Virus record (IMG/VR): IMGVR_UViG_3300045999_012339
Coordinates: 1 to 29,739 of that record
Strand: one strand, 5' to 3'
Length of the DNA: 29,739 bases
DNA from: a virus
Below the pieces are notes generated by a model. The model had not been told where the DNA came from and did no database searches. It was given only the letters and a program-made list of their open reading frames with translations. Made by a program: the position numbers and the translations under genes. Positions within the stretch are counted from its first letter, which is position 1. Every line of letters begins with the position of its first letter. Shown piece by piece: positions 5,772 to 15,900 of this stretch.

Positions 5772-6484
5772 TAGAAGGAGTTGTAAAGAAAAAAAAACCA
5801 TCATCAAATAATTATTTTACTCAAGAAACTGAGGATGCTATAGTGGCCTATAATAAGGCCACTTCCACTGATGAAAAGGCAAAAATTTATCATAGACATA
5901 TCCACTACGCCTTTTTTAAATTAACAGAAAATATTATTCATACTTTTAAATTCTATTATACTGAAGTAGATAATATTGAAGATCTTCAACATGAGATTAT
6001 AACTTTCCTCCTCCAAAAAATTCATCTTTTTGATCCTAGTAAAGGAGCTAAAGCCTATTCATATTTTGGAACCATAGTTAAGAGATACCTAATAATCCAG
6101 AACACTAAAAACTATAAAAAAAGAGTAGACAAAGCCCCAGTTGAAGAATTATATAAGGACCTTAACCACTCTTATGAATTAGACACACCTCTTAACCAAA
6201 CTGATGCTATATCTGATTTTATAGATCAATATGTAGAATATTGCTCTGAAAATATTTATGAACTTTTTCCCAAAGATAAAGATGCCCAAGTAGCTGATGC
6301 TATATTAGAAGTATTTAGGAAAAGAGAAAATATAGATATTTTTAATAAAAAAGCTCTCTACATCTATATTAGGGAAATGATAGATGTTAAAACCCCACAT
6401 ATAACACGTGTAGCTGATCGTTTAGGTGAGATATATAAAGAACAATATCTTTTTTATTTAGATAACGGATATACCAATTTTTAA
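5768..6484 (+). CDS. 55: gp55-like late sigma factor
   Basis: 238 residues. Residues 71-109 form a sigma-70 region 2-like segment (EDLQHEIITFLLQKI, then FDPSKGAKAYSYFGTIVKRY), the part that binds the RNA polymerase clamp helices and melts the -10 element. The N-terminal FTQETEDAIVAYNK segment also recalls T4-like gp55. T4 gp55 is about 185 residues; this one has an extra C-terminal portion (about 160-238) with a helix-turn-helix-like stretch (IREMIDVKTPHITRVADRL) and a hydrophobic-acidic end (YLFYLDNGYTNF) that could serve as clamp-binding tail. In T4, gp55 directs transcription from a bare -10 box with gp33 and the gp45 clamp. The candidate box in this phage is ATATTTAT. It is the last gene of the coupled HD hydrolase/membrane protein/gp55 cluster and directly precedes the late baseplate operon. 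Confidence 0.8.
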   Translation: MIEGVVKKKKPSSNNYFTQETEDAIVAYNKATSTDEKAKIYHRHIHYAFFKLTENIIHTFKFYYTEVDNIEDLQHEIITFLLQKIHLFDPSKGAKAYSYFGTIVKRYLIIQNTKNYKKRVDKAPVEELYKDLNHSYELDTPLNQTDAISDFIDQYVEYCSENIYELFPKDKDAQVADAILEVFRKRENIDIFNKKALYIYIREMIDVKTPHITRVADRLGEIYKEQYLFYLDNGYTNF

Positions 6485-6491
6485 CCAAGAT

Positions 6492-6499
6492 ATATTTAT
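6492..6499 (+). promoter_or_regulatory. ATATTTAT motif, putative late promoter of the baseplate operon
   Basis: Octamer inside the 19-base gap after gp55, ending 4 bases before the ATG at 6504. It heads the tightly packed baseplate gene cluster. Confidence 0.55.
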
Positions 6500-6503
6500 A
6501 ATC

Positions 6504-6848
6504 ATGGGTAAGTTTGATAAAAAAATATTTGGAAAGGTAACTTTCTCTAATCTTTTAGAAGAAATTTATAACAACCAGAAAAAAAAAGAAGAACAAATTT
6601 CTATTTTAATCCATGAGCTTAAACCTATGGTTCAAGAGATTGGGGATGCTACTCTTATAGTTCCTTTAATAAAGGAATATCTTGAAATAGGAGTTAAAAA
6701 TGATGAAGCCTTAATTAAAATGGCTACAATTGTTCAACGAGCTATGCAAGCTGAAGAAGGAGGAGAGGTATTTGGAATGACTGAAGCTGAAAAACAACAG
6801 TTGTTAGATGAAGTAAAAAAATATAACGAAGATAAAGGTAAAAAATAA
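6504..6848 (+). CDS. Unknown helical protein heading the baseplate operon
   Basis: 114 residues, charged and helical (NLLEEIYNNQKKKEEQISI, then VPLIKEYLEIGVKNDEALIK), with no signature I can assign. It has neither membrane segment nor cysteine cluster. It is the first gene of the late operon and its stop overlaps the start of the spike gene by one base (TAATG). A baseplate assembly chaperone or small hub component would fit the position, as T4 encodes such small proteins (gp26, gp51), but there is no sequence evidence for homology. Confidence 0.55.
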   Translation: MGKFDKKIFGKVTFSNLLEEIYNNQKKKEEQISILIHELKPMVQEIGDATLIVPLIKEYLEIGVKNDEALIKMATIVQRAMQAEEGGEVFGMTEAEKQQLLDEVKKYNEDKGKK

Positions 6849-8038
6849 TGCCTAAAAATCTTTATGGTGTATCTGGATTATCTAGAGGGGTTTTAAGTCC
6901 TTATAGCAATCCTGTTTCTTTTTCTAAAGAAATCTTATCTATAAAAAGAGTTATAGATATTATTTTAGACCAAAATCACCCTAAATTTAAAGAATATGGT
7001 GAGTGGGCTTCTATAGGATTAGTTTTAGCTGAAGAGATAACCAGCCCAACCAATAATAAAAGTAATGCTGTAATACCTATTTACCCCTTATTCCCTAATA
7101 TAAAACAATATCCATTAATAAATGAGTTAATAATTACTTTAGTTTTACCCTCAACTGAATTAGAAACTAACTTAACCTCAACCCGCCAATACTATTTCCC
7201 TCCCCTTAATGTTTGGGGTAGTCAACATCATAATGCTATACCAGGAGTGTCTAATCCTCCTCCATCACAGCGAAAAGATTACCAACAAACTGAAGCAGGA
7301 AGTGTTAGAAAAGTTACTGATGGGGGAACTGAAATTAAATTAGGTGATACTTTTGTAGAACAACTAAACATAAATCCTCTTCAACCTTTTGAGGGTGACC
7401 ATATATTGGAAGGTAGATTTGGAAATTCCTTAAGGTTCGGTAGTAGTAAGGGGAAAGATCCTATAACAAAAATTAGAAATGGACAGGGCCCTCAAACTAA
7501 TGAAGGGTGGGTTAATATAGAAGAAAATATTCAAGAAGATAAAGCTTCTATTTATTTAACCTCAACTCAACAAATTCCCCTTCAACCTAACACTTTTAAT
7601 TATAATTCATACTCCACTTCTCCTGAGTCTGTCAACCAATACTCCAAGCCTCAAATCTTACTCAACTCAGGCAGAATTGTGTTAAACGCTAACCAAAACC
7701 ATATTTTATTAAGTGCCGCCAAGTCTATCAATTTAAATTCCCAAGATTCAGTTAACATAGATAGTAAAAATAAAGTAGTTATAAATTCCCCTCAGATTTA
7801 TTTAGGAAGTAAAGATGCCACTGAACCTATATTATTAGGGAATAAAACTATTGATTTATTAAGAGATGTTTTAATAGCTTTCCAATCCACTTTAAATCAA
7901 CTTCAAGTTCTAACAAGTTTACCTCCTGGAGCCCCATTTGCTCCTCTTAATATCCAATCAGCTGTATCTAATCAAACTATTAGTAAAGCTTTAGCCTCTT
8001 TAGAAACTTTAAAATCACCTAATAACAGAACCATATAA
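6848..8038 (+). CDS. 5: gp5-like baseplate hub/spike protein without lysozyme
   Basis: 396 residues. The N-terminal and middle part contains an OB-fold-like strand pattern, with the phage hub signature ILEGRFGNSLRFGS at residues 186-199. The C-terminal part (about 265-332) consists of short valine/isoleucine/asparagine-rich repeats (ILLSAAKSINLNS, VNIDSKNKVVINSPQIYLG) typical of the triple-stranded beta-helix of the T4 gp5 needle. T4 gp5 (575 residues) carries a lysozyme domain between these parts; none is seen here, so peptidoglycan cleavage must come from elsewhere. The protein would trimerise at the centre of the baseplate and puncture the outer membrane. One-base stop/start overlaps join it to the genes before and after. 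Confidence 0.78.
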   Translation: MPKNLYGVSGLSRGVLSPYSNPVSFSKEILSIKRVIDIILDQNHPKFKEYGEWASIGLVLAEEITSPTNNKSNAVIPIYPLFPNIKQYPLINELIITLVLPSTELETNLTSTRQYYFPPLNVWGSQHHNAIPGVSNPPPSQRKDYQQTEAGSVRKVTDGGTEIKLGDTFVEQLNINPLQPFEGDHILEGRFGNSLRFGSSKGKDPITKIRNGQGPQTNEGWVNIEENIQEDKASIYLTSTQQIPLQPNTFNYNSYSTSPESVNQYSKPQILLNSGRIVLNANQNHILLSAAKSINLNSQDSVNIDSKNKVVINSPQIYLGSKDATEPILLGNKTIDLLRDVLIAFQSTLNQLQVLTSLPPGAPFAPLNIQSAVSNQTISKALASLETLKSPNNRTI

Positions 8039-8778
8039 TGCCTTCCTCAGGTCTTTTACAAAGTTTAGCTAAAAATGTAGCAGGTATACAAGAACGTTTG
8101 TTAACTCAAGTTAATAAATTGAAAAGTAAATTCCCTAAAGACACCTGCCCAACTAAAGAACAGTTATTATTAATTATAGAAAAAAGAAATGCATTAGCTA
8201 GTGGAATTAATCAATTACAAAACCAAATTAAAACCCTAGACAGAACTGGTAACCTCATAAACAAAACAACTTCCCCCATACCCCCAGCTCTTTCTATATT
8301 AAAACTTATTCCCCTTCCTACTTCCCTCCCTGGAGTAACAGCTGGAAATATAGTAACACTATCTGATATATTTAATACTTTAAAAGAAACCTTAGCTAGA
8401 TTTAAATCCATAGCTGGAGGATTTGATTTCTTAGAAAATTTCGCTAATTCAATTTTAAATAGAGTTAATGATGAATTAAAAAAATTAGATGTTTTAATTG
8501 AAAAATGCGCTAAGGAATTAGGTATTGAATATGAAATAATTAATGATGAATTAAATAAAAGTATAACTGAGGAAGGATTTGGAACTTATAAAGGATTTAC
8601 ATTTGAAATAAAATATGACAATTTAAATCAAACTTCTTATCCAAAAAGATTCGCTCAAGCTTTAGACAAAAAGAAAATAGTGAGATTGAAAAGTGAATCT
8701 TCCTTTGCCTCTGACCCTAATGTTTTAATAGAAGAACTAAAATTCATAATTGACACTCAAAATTTAAAAGGTGATTAA
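8038..8778 (+). CDS. Baseplate/tail protein, unknown family
   Basis: 246 residues. The N-terminal half is helical (EQLLLIIEKRNALASGINQL), followed by a proline-rich hydrophobic linker (SPIPPALSILKLIPLPTSLP). A second helical block comes next, and the C-terminal part has beta strands (YKGFTFEIKYDNLNQTSYPK). It directly follows the spike gene with a one-base overlap and ends this sub-operon, so it is probably a hub or spike-associated structural component. No enzyme motif is visible. It may fill the place of T4 gp27 or gp29-type hub proteins, but sequence similarity is not evident by eye. Confidence 0.55.
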   Translation: MPSSGLLQSLAKNVAGIQERLLTQVNKLKSKFPKDTCPTKEQLLLIIEKRNALASGINQLQNQIKTLDRTGNLINKTTSPIPPALSILKLIPLPTSLPGVTAGNIVTLSDIFNTLKETLARFKSIAGGFDFLENFANSILNRVNDELKKLDVLIEKCAKELGIEYEIINDELNKSITEEGFGTYKGFTFEIKYDNLNQTSYPKRFAQALDKKKIVRLKSESSFASDPNVLIEELKFIIDTQNLKGD

Positions 8779-8782
8779 CATA

Positions 8783-8790
8783 ATATTTAT
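8783..8790 (+). promoter_or_regulatory. ATATTTAT motif, putative late promoter
   Basis: Octamer ending 5 bases before the ATG at 8796, in a 17-base gap inside the baseplate cluster. Confidence 0.5.
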
Positions 8791-8795
8791 AAACA

Positions 8796-9122
8796 ATGAA
8801 GACTAATACTTTCAAATCTATAATTAAAGAAGCTGTTAGAGAAGTTATTAGAGAAGAATTAAGAGAAATTTTATTAGAAGCTGTTAAAGCCCCAAAACAG
8901 GTAGTTTCTGAATATGTTCCTCCTCCTCAATCCCACTCTTCTACTCCTTCTTTAACTATGGAACAAAAAAGAGAACAATATAGAAATATTTTAGGTGAAA
9001 CTGCTACTGCTTTTACAACTCAAAATGTAGCCGAGTTTAACCCTAGAGGAGTTATGCCTGGATCTGATCTACCAACTGGTGAATTGAGTATAAACCAAAT
9101 AATGAATTTAATGAGTAAATAA
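8796..9122 (+). CDS. Small late protein with capsid-targeting-like N-terminus
   Basis: 108 residues. The first 28 form a highly charged amphipathic helix (FKSIIKEAVREVIREELREI) that ends in ILLE followed by AVKAPK. The kinase at 24201 carries the nearly identical ILLEAVTSPK at its N-terminus. L-x-E followed by Ala is the T4 prohead-protease (gp21) cleavage pattern, so this could be an internal head protein despite its place among baseplate genes. The rest is a Pro/Ser-rich linker (YVPPPQSHSSTPS) and a short helical tail ending INQIMNLMSK. Alternatively it is a baseplate component whose helix mediates trimerisation. It has its own ATATTTAT motif, and its stop overlaps the gp25 start by one base. 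Confidence 0.55.
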   Translation: MKTNTFKSIIKEAVREVIREELREILLEAVKAPKQVVSEYVPPPQSHSSTPSLTMEQKREQYRNILGETATAFTTQNVAEFNPRGVMPGSDLPTGELSINQIMNLMSK

Positions 9123-9547
9123 TGGCTATTAGAATAGGAAACCTTCCTGCTATTGACCAACAACCCGCTATTGGGGTAGGAATTGGCATTCCTTTTGTTT
9201 CTATAGCTATATCAGGGTCTGATTCATTATTTAGAATAAATTATACAACAGCTGAACAGCTAAAATCAAATATGATTAATTATTTTCTTTATAGTAGAGG
9301 AGAAAGACCTTTGAATCCAAATTTTGGAAGTAGGATAAATGAATTTCTTTTTGAGCAAGACTATCCTAACTCTAATGAAATATTAAAAAAATATATTGAA
9401 GACGAGATCAAACTCCTCTTCCCAGCTGTTAGATTAAAAGAAGTTAAAGTTTTATCAAACTCTGAATATCATATTTTAACTGTTCAAATATTTTATTCTG
9501 TTTTTACAAGTTTAAATGAATTTATAGAATTAAATATACCTTTATAA
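9122..9547 (+). CDS. 25: Baseplate wedge protein gp25
   Basis: 141 residues (T4 gp25 is 132). The diagnostic gp25/GPW motif is clear: YFLYSRGERPLNPNFGSRI at about residues 54-72, then the helical segment FLFEQDYPNSNEILKKYIED and C-terminal strands ending in LNEFIELNIPL. gp25 is a conserved wedge component of contractile injection systems; it sits at the inner baseplate and its sheath-like part nucleates sheath polymerisation. It is joined by one-base TAATG overlaps to the genes before and after, and gp6 follows directly, the order seen across T4-like phages. Confidence 0.92.
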   Translation: MAIRIGNLPAIDQQPAIGVGIGIPFVSIAISGSDSLFRINYTTAEQLKSNMINYFLYSRGERPLNPNFGSRINEFLFEQDYPNSNEILKKYIEDEIKLLFPAVRLKEVKVLSNSEYHILTVQIFYSVFTSLNEFIELNIPL

Positions 9548-11445
9548 TGCCATATGATTTAATAAATAGTAATAACGGAGTTAATAGAGATATTAAGTAT
9601 ATTAATAGAGATTTTTCTGAATTAAGGACTAATCTTATTGATTTCGCTAAAATCTATTTCCCTAATACTGTAACTGACTTCAGCCCTGCCTCTCCAAGTA
9701 CTATGTTTATAGAGATGGCCGCTTATGTTGGTGATGTTATGGCCTTTTATACTGATAACCAGATTCAAGAAAACTTTACTCAATATGCTAGACAATTAAA
9801 CAACCTATATGATTTAGCATATATGATGGGTTATAAACCTAAAGTTACAGGAGTTTCAACTGTAGATTTAGAAGTTTTCCAAACTGTACCTTCTATATAT
9901 AATTCTGAATTAGATCAAAATGTCCCTGATTTTAGGTACGCTTTAATTATCCCTCAAAACACATCAGTTAATAACACTATATTTTCTGGTATTTCCTTCC
10001 TTACCCAAGATGTTGTTGACTTCAGTCAGTCTAGTTCTTTAGACCCAACAACAGTGTCTGTTTATGAAATAGAAGGTGAACAACCAAAAACCTTTCTTCT
10101 TAAAAAAACAGTCAAAGCAATATCAGCCCAAATTGCTAGTACAACAGTATCTTTTACAGATCCTGTTAAGTTTGAAACTATTGAACTAACAAATAATAAT
10201 ATAATTGGTGTTCTAGATATCACTGATAGTAATGGTAATGAGTGGTATGAGGTAGATTACTTAGCTCAAGAGACAATATTTGAATCAGTTAAAAATACTA
10301 ACCCTTTTTCTGATCCAAATGCCCAATCTGATGCTTCCCAAGTACCTTATATTTTACAACTAAAAAAAGTACCAAGAAGATTTGTTTCAAGATTTATAAG
10401 TCCCACCACCTTACAATTACAATTTGGAGCTGGAACAACTAATGATGTTGATGAAGTTATTATACCTAATCCTGATAATGTTGGTTTAGGATTACCTTCA
10501 ACCCAAAATAAACTTACAACAGCATTTTCTCCTTCTAACTTCTTATTCACTAAAACTTATGGAATAGCTCCTTCTAACACTACTTTAACAATAAGATACT
10601 TAACTGGAGGGGGATTAGGTTCTAACGTCCCTGCAAATTCTATAACCAGGTTATCAAACACATCAGGTGTTAAATTTAGTGTTAGTAACCTAGATTCTGC
10701 TTTTGCTCAATCTTCTTTTAATTCATTAGCCATTACTAACCCTGATGCTTCTTCAGGAGGAAATAATGGAGATTCAGCTATTGATTTGAGATATAATTCT
10801 TTAGCTAATTATGCAGCTCAATTAAGAACTGTGACTCAAGAAGATTATTTAGTTAGGACTTTAAGTATGCCTTCTTTATATGGTTCTATAGCTAAAGCCT
10901 ATATAGAACCTACTAAACTTGAAAATCTTTTACCTGGAGAAGTTCCAACTAGTTTAGATTTATATGTTTTAGCTTTTGATCAAAATAAAAATTTAACTTT
11001 AGCAACTCAAACTTTAAAACAAAATTTAGCTACTTATCTTTCTCAATATAGAATTATAAACGATTCTATCAAAATTAGAGATGCCTTTATAATTAATATA
11101 GGTGTTGATTTTGAAATCTTAGTTTTACCTAATTTTAATAGTAATGAAGTATTAACCCAATGTATAAATGAGTTAATAACTTATTTTAATGTTAATAACT
11201 CTCAAATTAATCAAGTTATATTTTTAAATGAACTATATTCCCTTTTAAATGGAGTTAAAGGAGTCCAAAATGTAAAAAACATTTCTATTATTAATAAAGT
11301 AGGTGAAAGTTTAGGTTATTCTAAATATGCTTATGATATTAAAGGAGCTACAAGTAATAATGTAGTTTATCCTTCTCAAGATCCTTCAATTTTTGAAGTT
11401 AAATTCCCTAATTCTGATATAAAAGGTAGAGTAGTATCAATCTAA
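9547..11445 (+). CDS. 6: Baseplate wedge protein gp6 (baseplate J family)
   Basis: 632 residues, close to T4 gp6 (660). The N-terminal region has the family signature: RDFSELRTNLIDFAKIYFPN (residues 21-40), then DFSPASPSTMFIEMAAYVGD and FYTDNQIQENFTQYARQLNN, ending MMGYKPK at about 93-99. The middle part is beta-rich and the C-terminal third carries the baseplate-J-type helices and strands (SLPSLY-like segment, LNELYSLLNGVKGVQNV). gp6 forms the dimeric inner ring of the wedges and moves when the baseplate switches to the star form. It overlaps the gp25 stop by one base, supporting coupled expression. Confidence 0.92.
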   Translation: MPYDLINSNNGVNRDIKYINRDFSELRTNLIDFAKIYFPNTVTDFSPASPSTMFIEMAAYVGDVMAFYTDNQIQENFTQYARQLNNLYDLAYMMGYKPKVTGVSTVDLEVFQTVPSIYNSELDQNVPDFRYALIIPQNTSVNNTIFSGISFLTQDVVDFSQSSSLDPTTVSVYEIEGEQPKTFLLKKTVKAISAQIASTTVSFTDPVKFETIELTNNNIIGVLDITDSNGNEWYEVDYLAQETIFESVKNTNPFSDPNAQSDASQVPYILQLKKVPRRFVSRFISPTTLQLQFGAGTTNDVDEVIIPNPDNVGLGLPSTQNKLTTAFSPSNFLFTKTYGIAPSNTTLTIRYLTGGGLGSNVPANSITRLSNTSGVKFSVSNLDSAFAQSSFNSLAITNPDASSGGNNGDSAIDLRYNSLANYAAQLRTVTQEDYLVRTLSMPSLYGSIAKAYIEPTKLENLLPGEVPTSLDLYVLAFDQNKNLTLATQTLKQNLATYLSQYRIINDSIKIRDAFIINIGVDFEILVLPNFNSNEVLTQCINELITYFNVNNSQINQVIFLNELYSLLNGVKGVQNVKNISIINKVGESLGYSKYAYDIKGATSNNVVYPSQDPSIFEVKFPNSDIKGRVVSI

Positions 11446-11455
11446 TTTAATTAAA

Positions 11456-12586
11456 ATGGCGATATATAAAATTTTTCCTGAAAAAGATGCCACTATATAT
11501 TCTGGGTATCCCTTAATGAATACTGGATTAGATGAGATATTAGAAGTTTCTACTTTTTATAATACAAATAACCCTGAAGTTAGTAGATATCTTCTTAAAT
11601 TTTCTCAAGATGAGATAAATGATTTACTTGATAATAAAATAGGTACCTCTTCTTACCAAATTAATTTAAGAAATTTTATAGCTGATATAACAGGACTAAA
11701 CTCAGATACTACACTTGAAATATACCCTATATCTGGGTCTTGGGTTATGGGCACTGGTAGATACTCTAATTCTCCCCAAGTAACAAATGGGGTATCTTGG
11801 AAATATCAATCTCTATCAGGATCAGGAGAATGGCCTACTACTTTTACAGCTTATGTAACTGCTTCTTATCCTTCAACTAATCCTGGGGGAGGAACTTGGT
11901 ATACTGGTTCCTCTTTAGATTTAATTATAACAGCTTCACAAACTTTAAATTACTCTAGTGATAAAGATATAAACACTGATGTTACTAATATAGTTAAAAA
12001 TTGGTATAGTTCTTCTAAAAGCTTAGGAGGATTTAACAATGATGGTTTTATTATTAAACAATCTAACTCAAGTGAGTTTGTAGCTGACCAAAATTATGTC
12101 ACTACTATTAAGTATTTTTCTATAGATACACATACTATATATCCACCATGTCTTGAATTTAGATGGAGAGACTATTCATTTGACACGGGATCTTCCACTA
12201 ATACAATTATTAGTTCTTCTAGACTAGTAGCTACTTTAGGACATAATGGGGGGTATTATAGATTAGGTGGTGTTGAGAAAATTAGAATAAATAGCAGACC
12301 TCAATATCCTCAAAAAACATTTCAAACAGCTTCCGCTTATACTATAAATTATTATTTACCTACATCTTCTTACTACGCTATAAAAGATTTAGATACTAAT
12401 GAGTTTGTTATAGATTTTGATACAAACTACACTCAAATAAGTGCTGATAATGAAAGTAGTTACTTCACTTTATACATGAGTGGATTAGAACCCGAAAGAT
12501 ACTACCAGGTTTTAATTAAAACTATAATAGGGAATGAGACCTTAATACTTGATGATAATTACTATTTCAAAGTAATAAACGGATGA
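11456..12586 (+). CDS. DNRLRE-like domain tail/baseplate protein
   Basis: 376 residues. The N-terminus (IFPEKDATIYSGYPLMNTGL) and the later segment NTDVTNIVKNWYSSS (about residues 171-185) followed by NNDGFIIKQSN match the pattern of DNRLRE-type beta-sandwich domains, which are adhesion or stalk modules in surface proteins. The protein is rich in Ser, Thr, Tyr and Gly, with aromatic beta strands, and has no enzymatic motif. It follows gp6 after 10 bases, where T4 carries gp7 and gp8, so it probably decorates or completes the baseplate or connects to fibres. Its stop overlaps the start of the next gene by 4 bases. Confidence 0.6.
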   Translation: MAIYKIFPEKDATIYSGYPLMNTGLDEILEVSTFYNTNNPEVSRYLLKFSQDEINDLLDNKIGTSSYQINLRNFIADITGLNSDTTLEIYPISGSWVMGTGRYSNSPQVTNGVSWKYQSLSGSGEWPTTFTAYVTASYPSTNPGGGTWYTGSSLDLIITASQTLNYSSDKDINTDVTNIVKNWYSSSKSLGGFNNDGFIIKQSNSSEFVADQNYVTTIKYFSIDTHTIYPPCLEFRWRDYSFDTGSSTNTIISSSRLVATLGHNGGYYRLGGVEKIRINSRPQYPQKTFQTASAYTINYYLPTSSYYAIKDLDTNEFVIDFDTNYTQISADNESSYFTLYMSGLEPERYYQVLIKTIIGNETLILDDNYYFKVING

Positions 12587-12936
12587 TAGACTCAGGAAGT
12601 AAAGTAGATTTAACAAAAAAACTCTACGATAAAAAAGCTTATCTAAATGTAATTGACACTCAATTCAATGAGTTATCACAACCTACTCCCCCTGCTGAAC
12701 CTGAAGTTAGTATAGATGAGTTTTTTCAACTATATAATGATTTGTTTTATGATATACCTAAATTTGGAGAAACCAATTCACATGAATATCTTATAAAACA
12801 AAGCTCAGATTATGTAGGCTCCGCTATACTAACTGATGATATTCAAGCCTTACTTGATGAAATTACATCTTTAAGAGAAGAAAATTTGGAACTTCAAAGA
12901 AACATTATAGATTTAACAACTAATACTAATTCTTGA
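12583..12936 (+). CDS. Small acidic coiled-coil baseplate-region protein
   Basis: 117 residues, acidic. The N-terminal part has a Pro-rich segment (LSQPTPPAEPEVSIDEFF) and the C-terminus ends in a heptad-patterned coiled coil (IQALLDEITSLREENLELQR, about residues 86-105). The overlap with the upstream gene (ATGA) and the tight junction with the giant tail gene downstream indicate one translational unit. A short connector or assembly protein for the baseplate is likely, from position only. Confidence 0.55.
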   Translation: MIDSGSKVDLTKKLYDKKAYLNVIDTQFNELSQPTPPAEPEVSIDEFFQLYNDLFYDIPKFGETNSHEYLIKQSSDYVGSAILTDDIQALLDEITSLREENLELQRNIIDLTTNTNS

Positions 12937-12938
12937 TT

Positions 12939-15900
12939 ATGGTTAATATAATACCCTTATCATACACCCCTGACTCTGTACATCAAGAATATTTTTCTAG
13001 TCAAGAAGTTTTAATACCTTCTATATTATCTTCTTCTCTTTTTAACCCTGAGACTGATTATATTCTAGCTTCATTAGAAACCCCAACAGGAATTCTTCTT
13101 GATTCAACTAGAAATACCCGTTTTTCTATCAGGAATGTACCCAACACTACTACTCAGAAATCTACTCCTGAAGTTATAGTATTCCCCCTAGAGGATTTAA
13201 CTAATTTTGGGTATAGTGAGGGTAATTATAATATATTTTATAATTTTTATAAAGTAGCTTTAGAATCTGATATACATTCTTTTTTTATTAAAGATATTTC
13301 CCCTAGTAGAACTGAAATTAGATTATCTGTTAATAGTTTAGAAGATGCTAATATAGAACTATTATTTAATGAGTTTAAATCTTTATTAGATGAAAATAAT
13401 TATTTTAAAGATTTTTATCTAAATGTAGATGATTACTATTATATAGCGGTTAATACTCAACTTGATAATTCATCTTCACCTTACACTATTTTATTTAAAC
13501 TTTATCAACCTCTTCCATCTGAAGTTGAATTAAATGATCAAGTTCAAATTGTATTTGAAGCCGCTGAGACTTACGGATTTAATATTGACATCCCTATCAC
13601 ACCAATAACATTTGATGAAGATGTAGAATATATAAAAGGTCCAAATTTTAATTTAGGTTTAAATGATCAAGTTAATAATTCAACTTATGAACAAGACTAT
13701 AGTTCATTAACAACTTCCCAATTAACCTCTTCATATAATCAATTACAGAACATTTTAAACCAAAAAGGAGTAACTATAGATACTGATTATACTGATTACT
13801 CTAATTTTGTTTACTTCAGCTCAGCTCAACAAAGGTTATTAAATTTTGTTCATAAAGTAAGCCTAATTGAAGATTATAATAACGATATAGCTTACAGAAG
13901 AACTATCACCGGTTCTACTTCTTCCTCTATAGCTGTAACAACAAATATACAAAATCTTCAAAATCAAATTACTGATTTAATAAAGAATTTTGATGGATAT
14001 GAAAATTATCTTTATTATACTTCTGGGGCCTATGCTTATCCTAAATCAAATTCTAAAGCCCCTTATATACTTCAATCAACAGGAAGTAATGAAGTTATAA
14101 CCTGGTTAGGTAGTTCTAATGAAGGATCAAATGTATATGGTGGAGCATTACTTACCGCTTCATTATATGATAAGCAAAATCAAAATTATTTATATAATAC
14201 TGTACCCAAATATTTAAGAGAAGATCCAATCAATGCTGGATATGAACTCTTCATAAGTATGATTGGTCAACATTTTGATAACCTTTACGTCTATATAAAT
14301 GCTATAACTGATAGATATGATGCCGATAATAGAGTAAACCATGGTATTCCTAAAGAATTAGTAGCCGATGCCCTCAGATCTATGGGTGTTAAATTATATC
14401 AAAATAATTTCTCATCAGATGATCTATACGCTGCCTTTTTAGGTATAAATGGTTCTGGAAGTTTTCTTCCACCAACTGGTTCTGAAGTGATAACTAATTA
14501 TGTTACCGCTTCAAATGAACCCATTCCTTTAAATAATCTAAATTTAGAGACCTATAAACGTTTATATCATAATTTACCTTATTTACTTAAGAAAAAAGGC
14601 ACAGTTGAAGGTTTAAGAGCTTTAATCAGTATATTTGGTATCCCTGATACTATCCTCAGAATATCTGAATTTGGAGGTAAAGATAAAGATAATACAAATG
14701 ATTGGGATTACTTCCAAAATAAATTTAATTATGCTTTATTTGTTAGTGGGGGATCATATATTAATTCATTTGGATCTCCTATATATAATGGTATACTTTC
14801 AATTTTAAATGTTAATAGTTTATGGAACTCCCCCACAAATCGACCTCAAACTATAACTTTCAGGTTTAAACCTTTTAACATTTTACCTACTTCAAGTGAG
14901 TATTCTATATTAGCTAATCTAAACTTAGATATTTCTTCCCCTATAAATCAAGGATTTCTAACCCTTTCCTATACAGGCTCAGGCTTAACTAGCGGCTCCT
15001 ACTCAGGCTCAATTCCTTCTTCTTCCAATCAATATGCTACCCTAACTTATTGGGAATCAGGTTCAACCTTAGGTACTAGTTCAATTTTAAGTGTTAATGC
15101 TCCTTTTTATGATGGTAATTGGTGGTCTGTTAGTATATCAACTGGGAGTATCTCTACATTAAGAGTAGCTAATAAAATATATAACGGAAACAACGGTTTT
15201 AAGATAGGCTACACCTCTTCAGCTACAGGTTTTATATCAGCCTCATGGTCTGAATCTCTAGCTTTAGCCATCCCCGCTTTTAATAGTTGTTCCTTAGGGA
15301 ATAATTTATATAAAAGTTTTATAGGATCTTATCAAGAATTAAGATATTATAATATAGGATTAGGAGAAAATGAATTTTATGATTATGTGATGAATCCTTA
15401 TTCCATCGAAGGATCTAATTATTCATCATCAGCTGATAGTCTAATTTTTAGAGCCCCTTTAGGATCAGATTTAATAACTACAACTGGATCTAGAACCTCA
15501 ATCCACCCTAAAGTAACAGGTTCATATACTACTAATTCTTTTAGTAGTGATAGTAATTATACTATATATAACTCTAGCTCAAAATTAAGTTTTATCCCTA
15601 ATACTGAATTTATCTATTATGACCAACCTGCTGTTGGTATTCGTAATAGAGTTTCCCAAAAAATAAGGATTGAAGACACTATTCTTCCTTCTGGTAATAC
15701 CTTATCTCCTTATAGAAGCACCCAACAAAGATATCCTCAAAGTGAAAGTTACACTCGAGATGTAAATTATGTTGAAGTAGCTTTTTCACCTCAAAATGAA
15801 ATTAATGATGATATTAATTCATCAATGGGGTATTTTAATATAGGAGAATATATTGGAGACCCACGTCAAGTATCTAAATCTACATACTCTTACCCTGACT

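Noticed and set aside
12933-12938. TTG start for the giant tail gene
   Set aside because: An ATG two codons later lies directly after the previous stop and is a more normal start; the difference is two residues.
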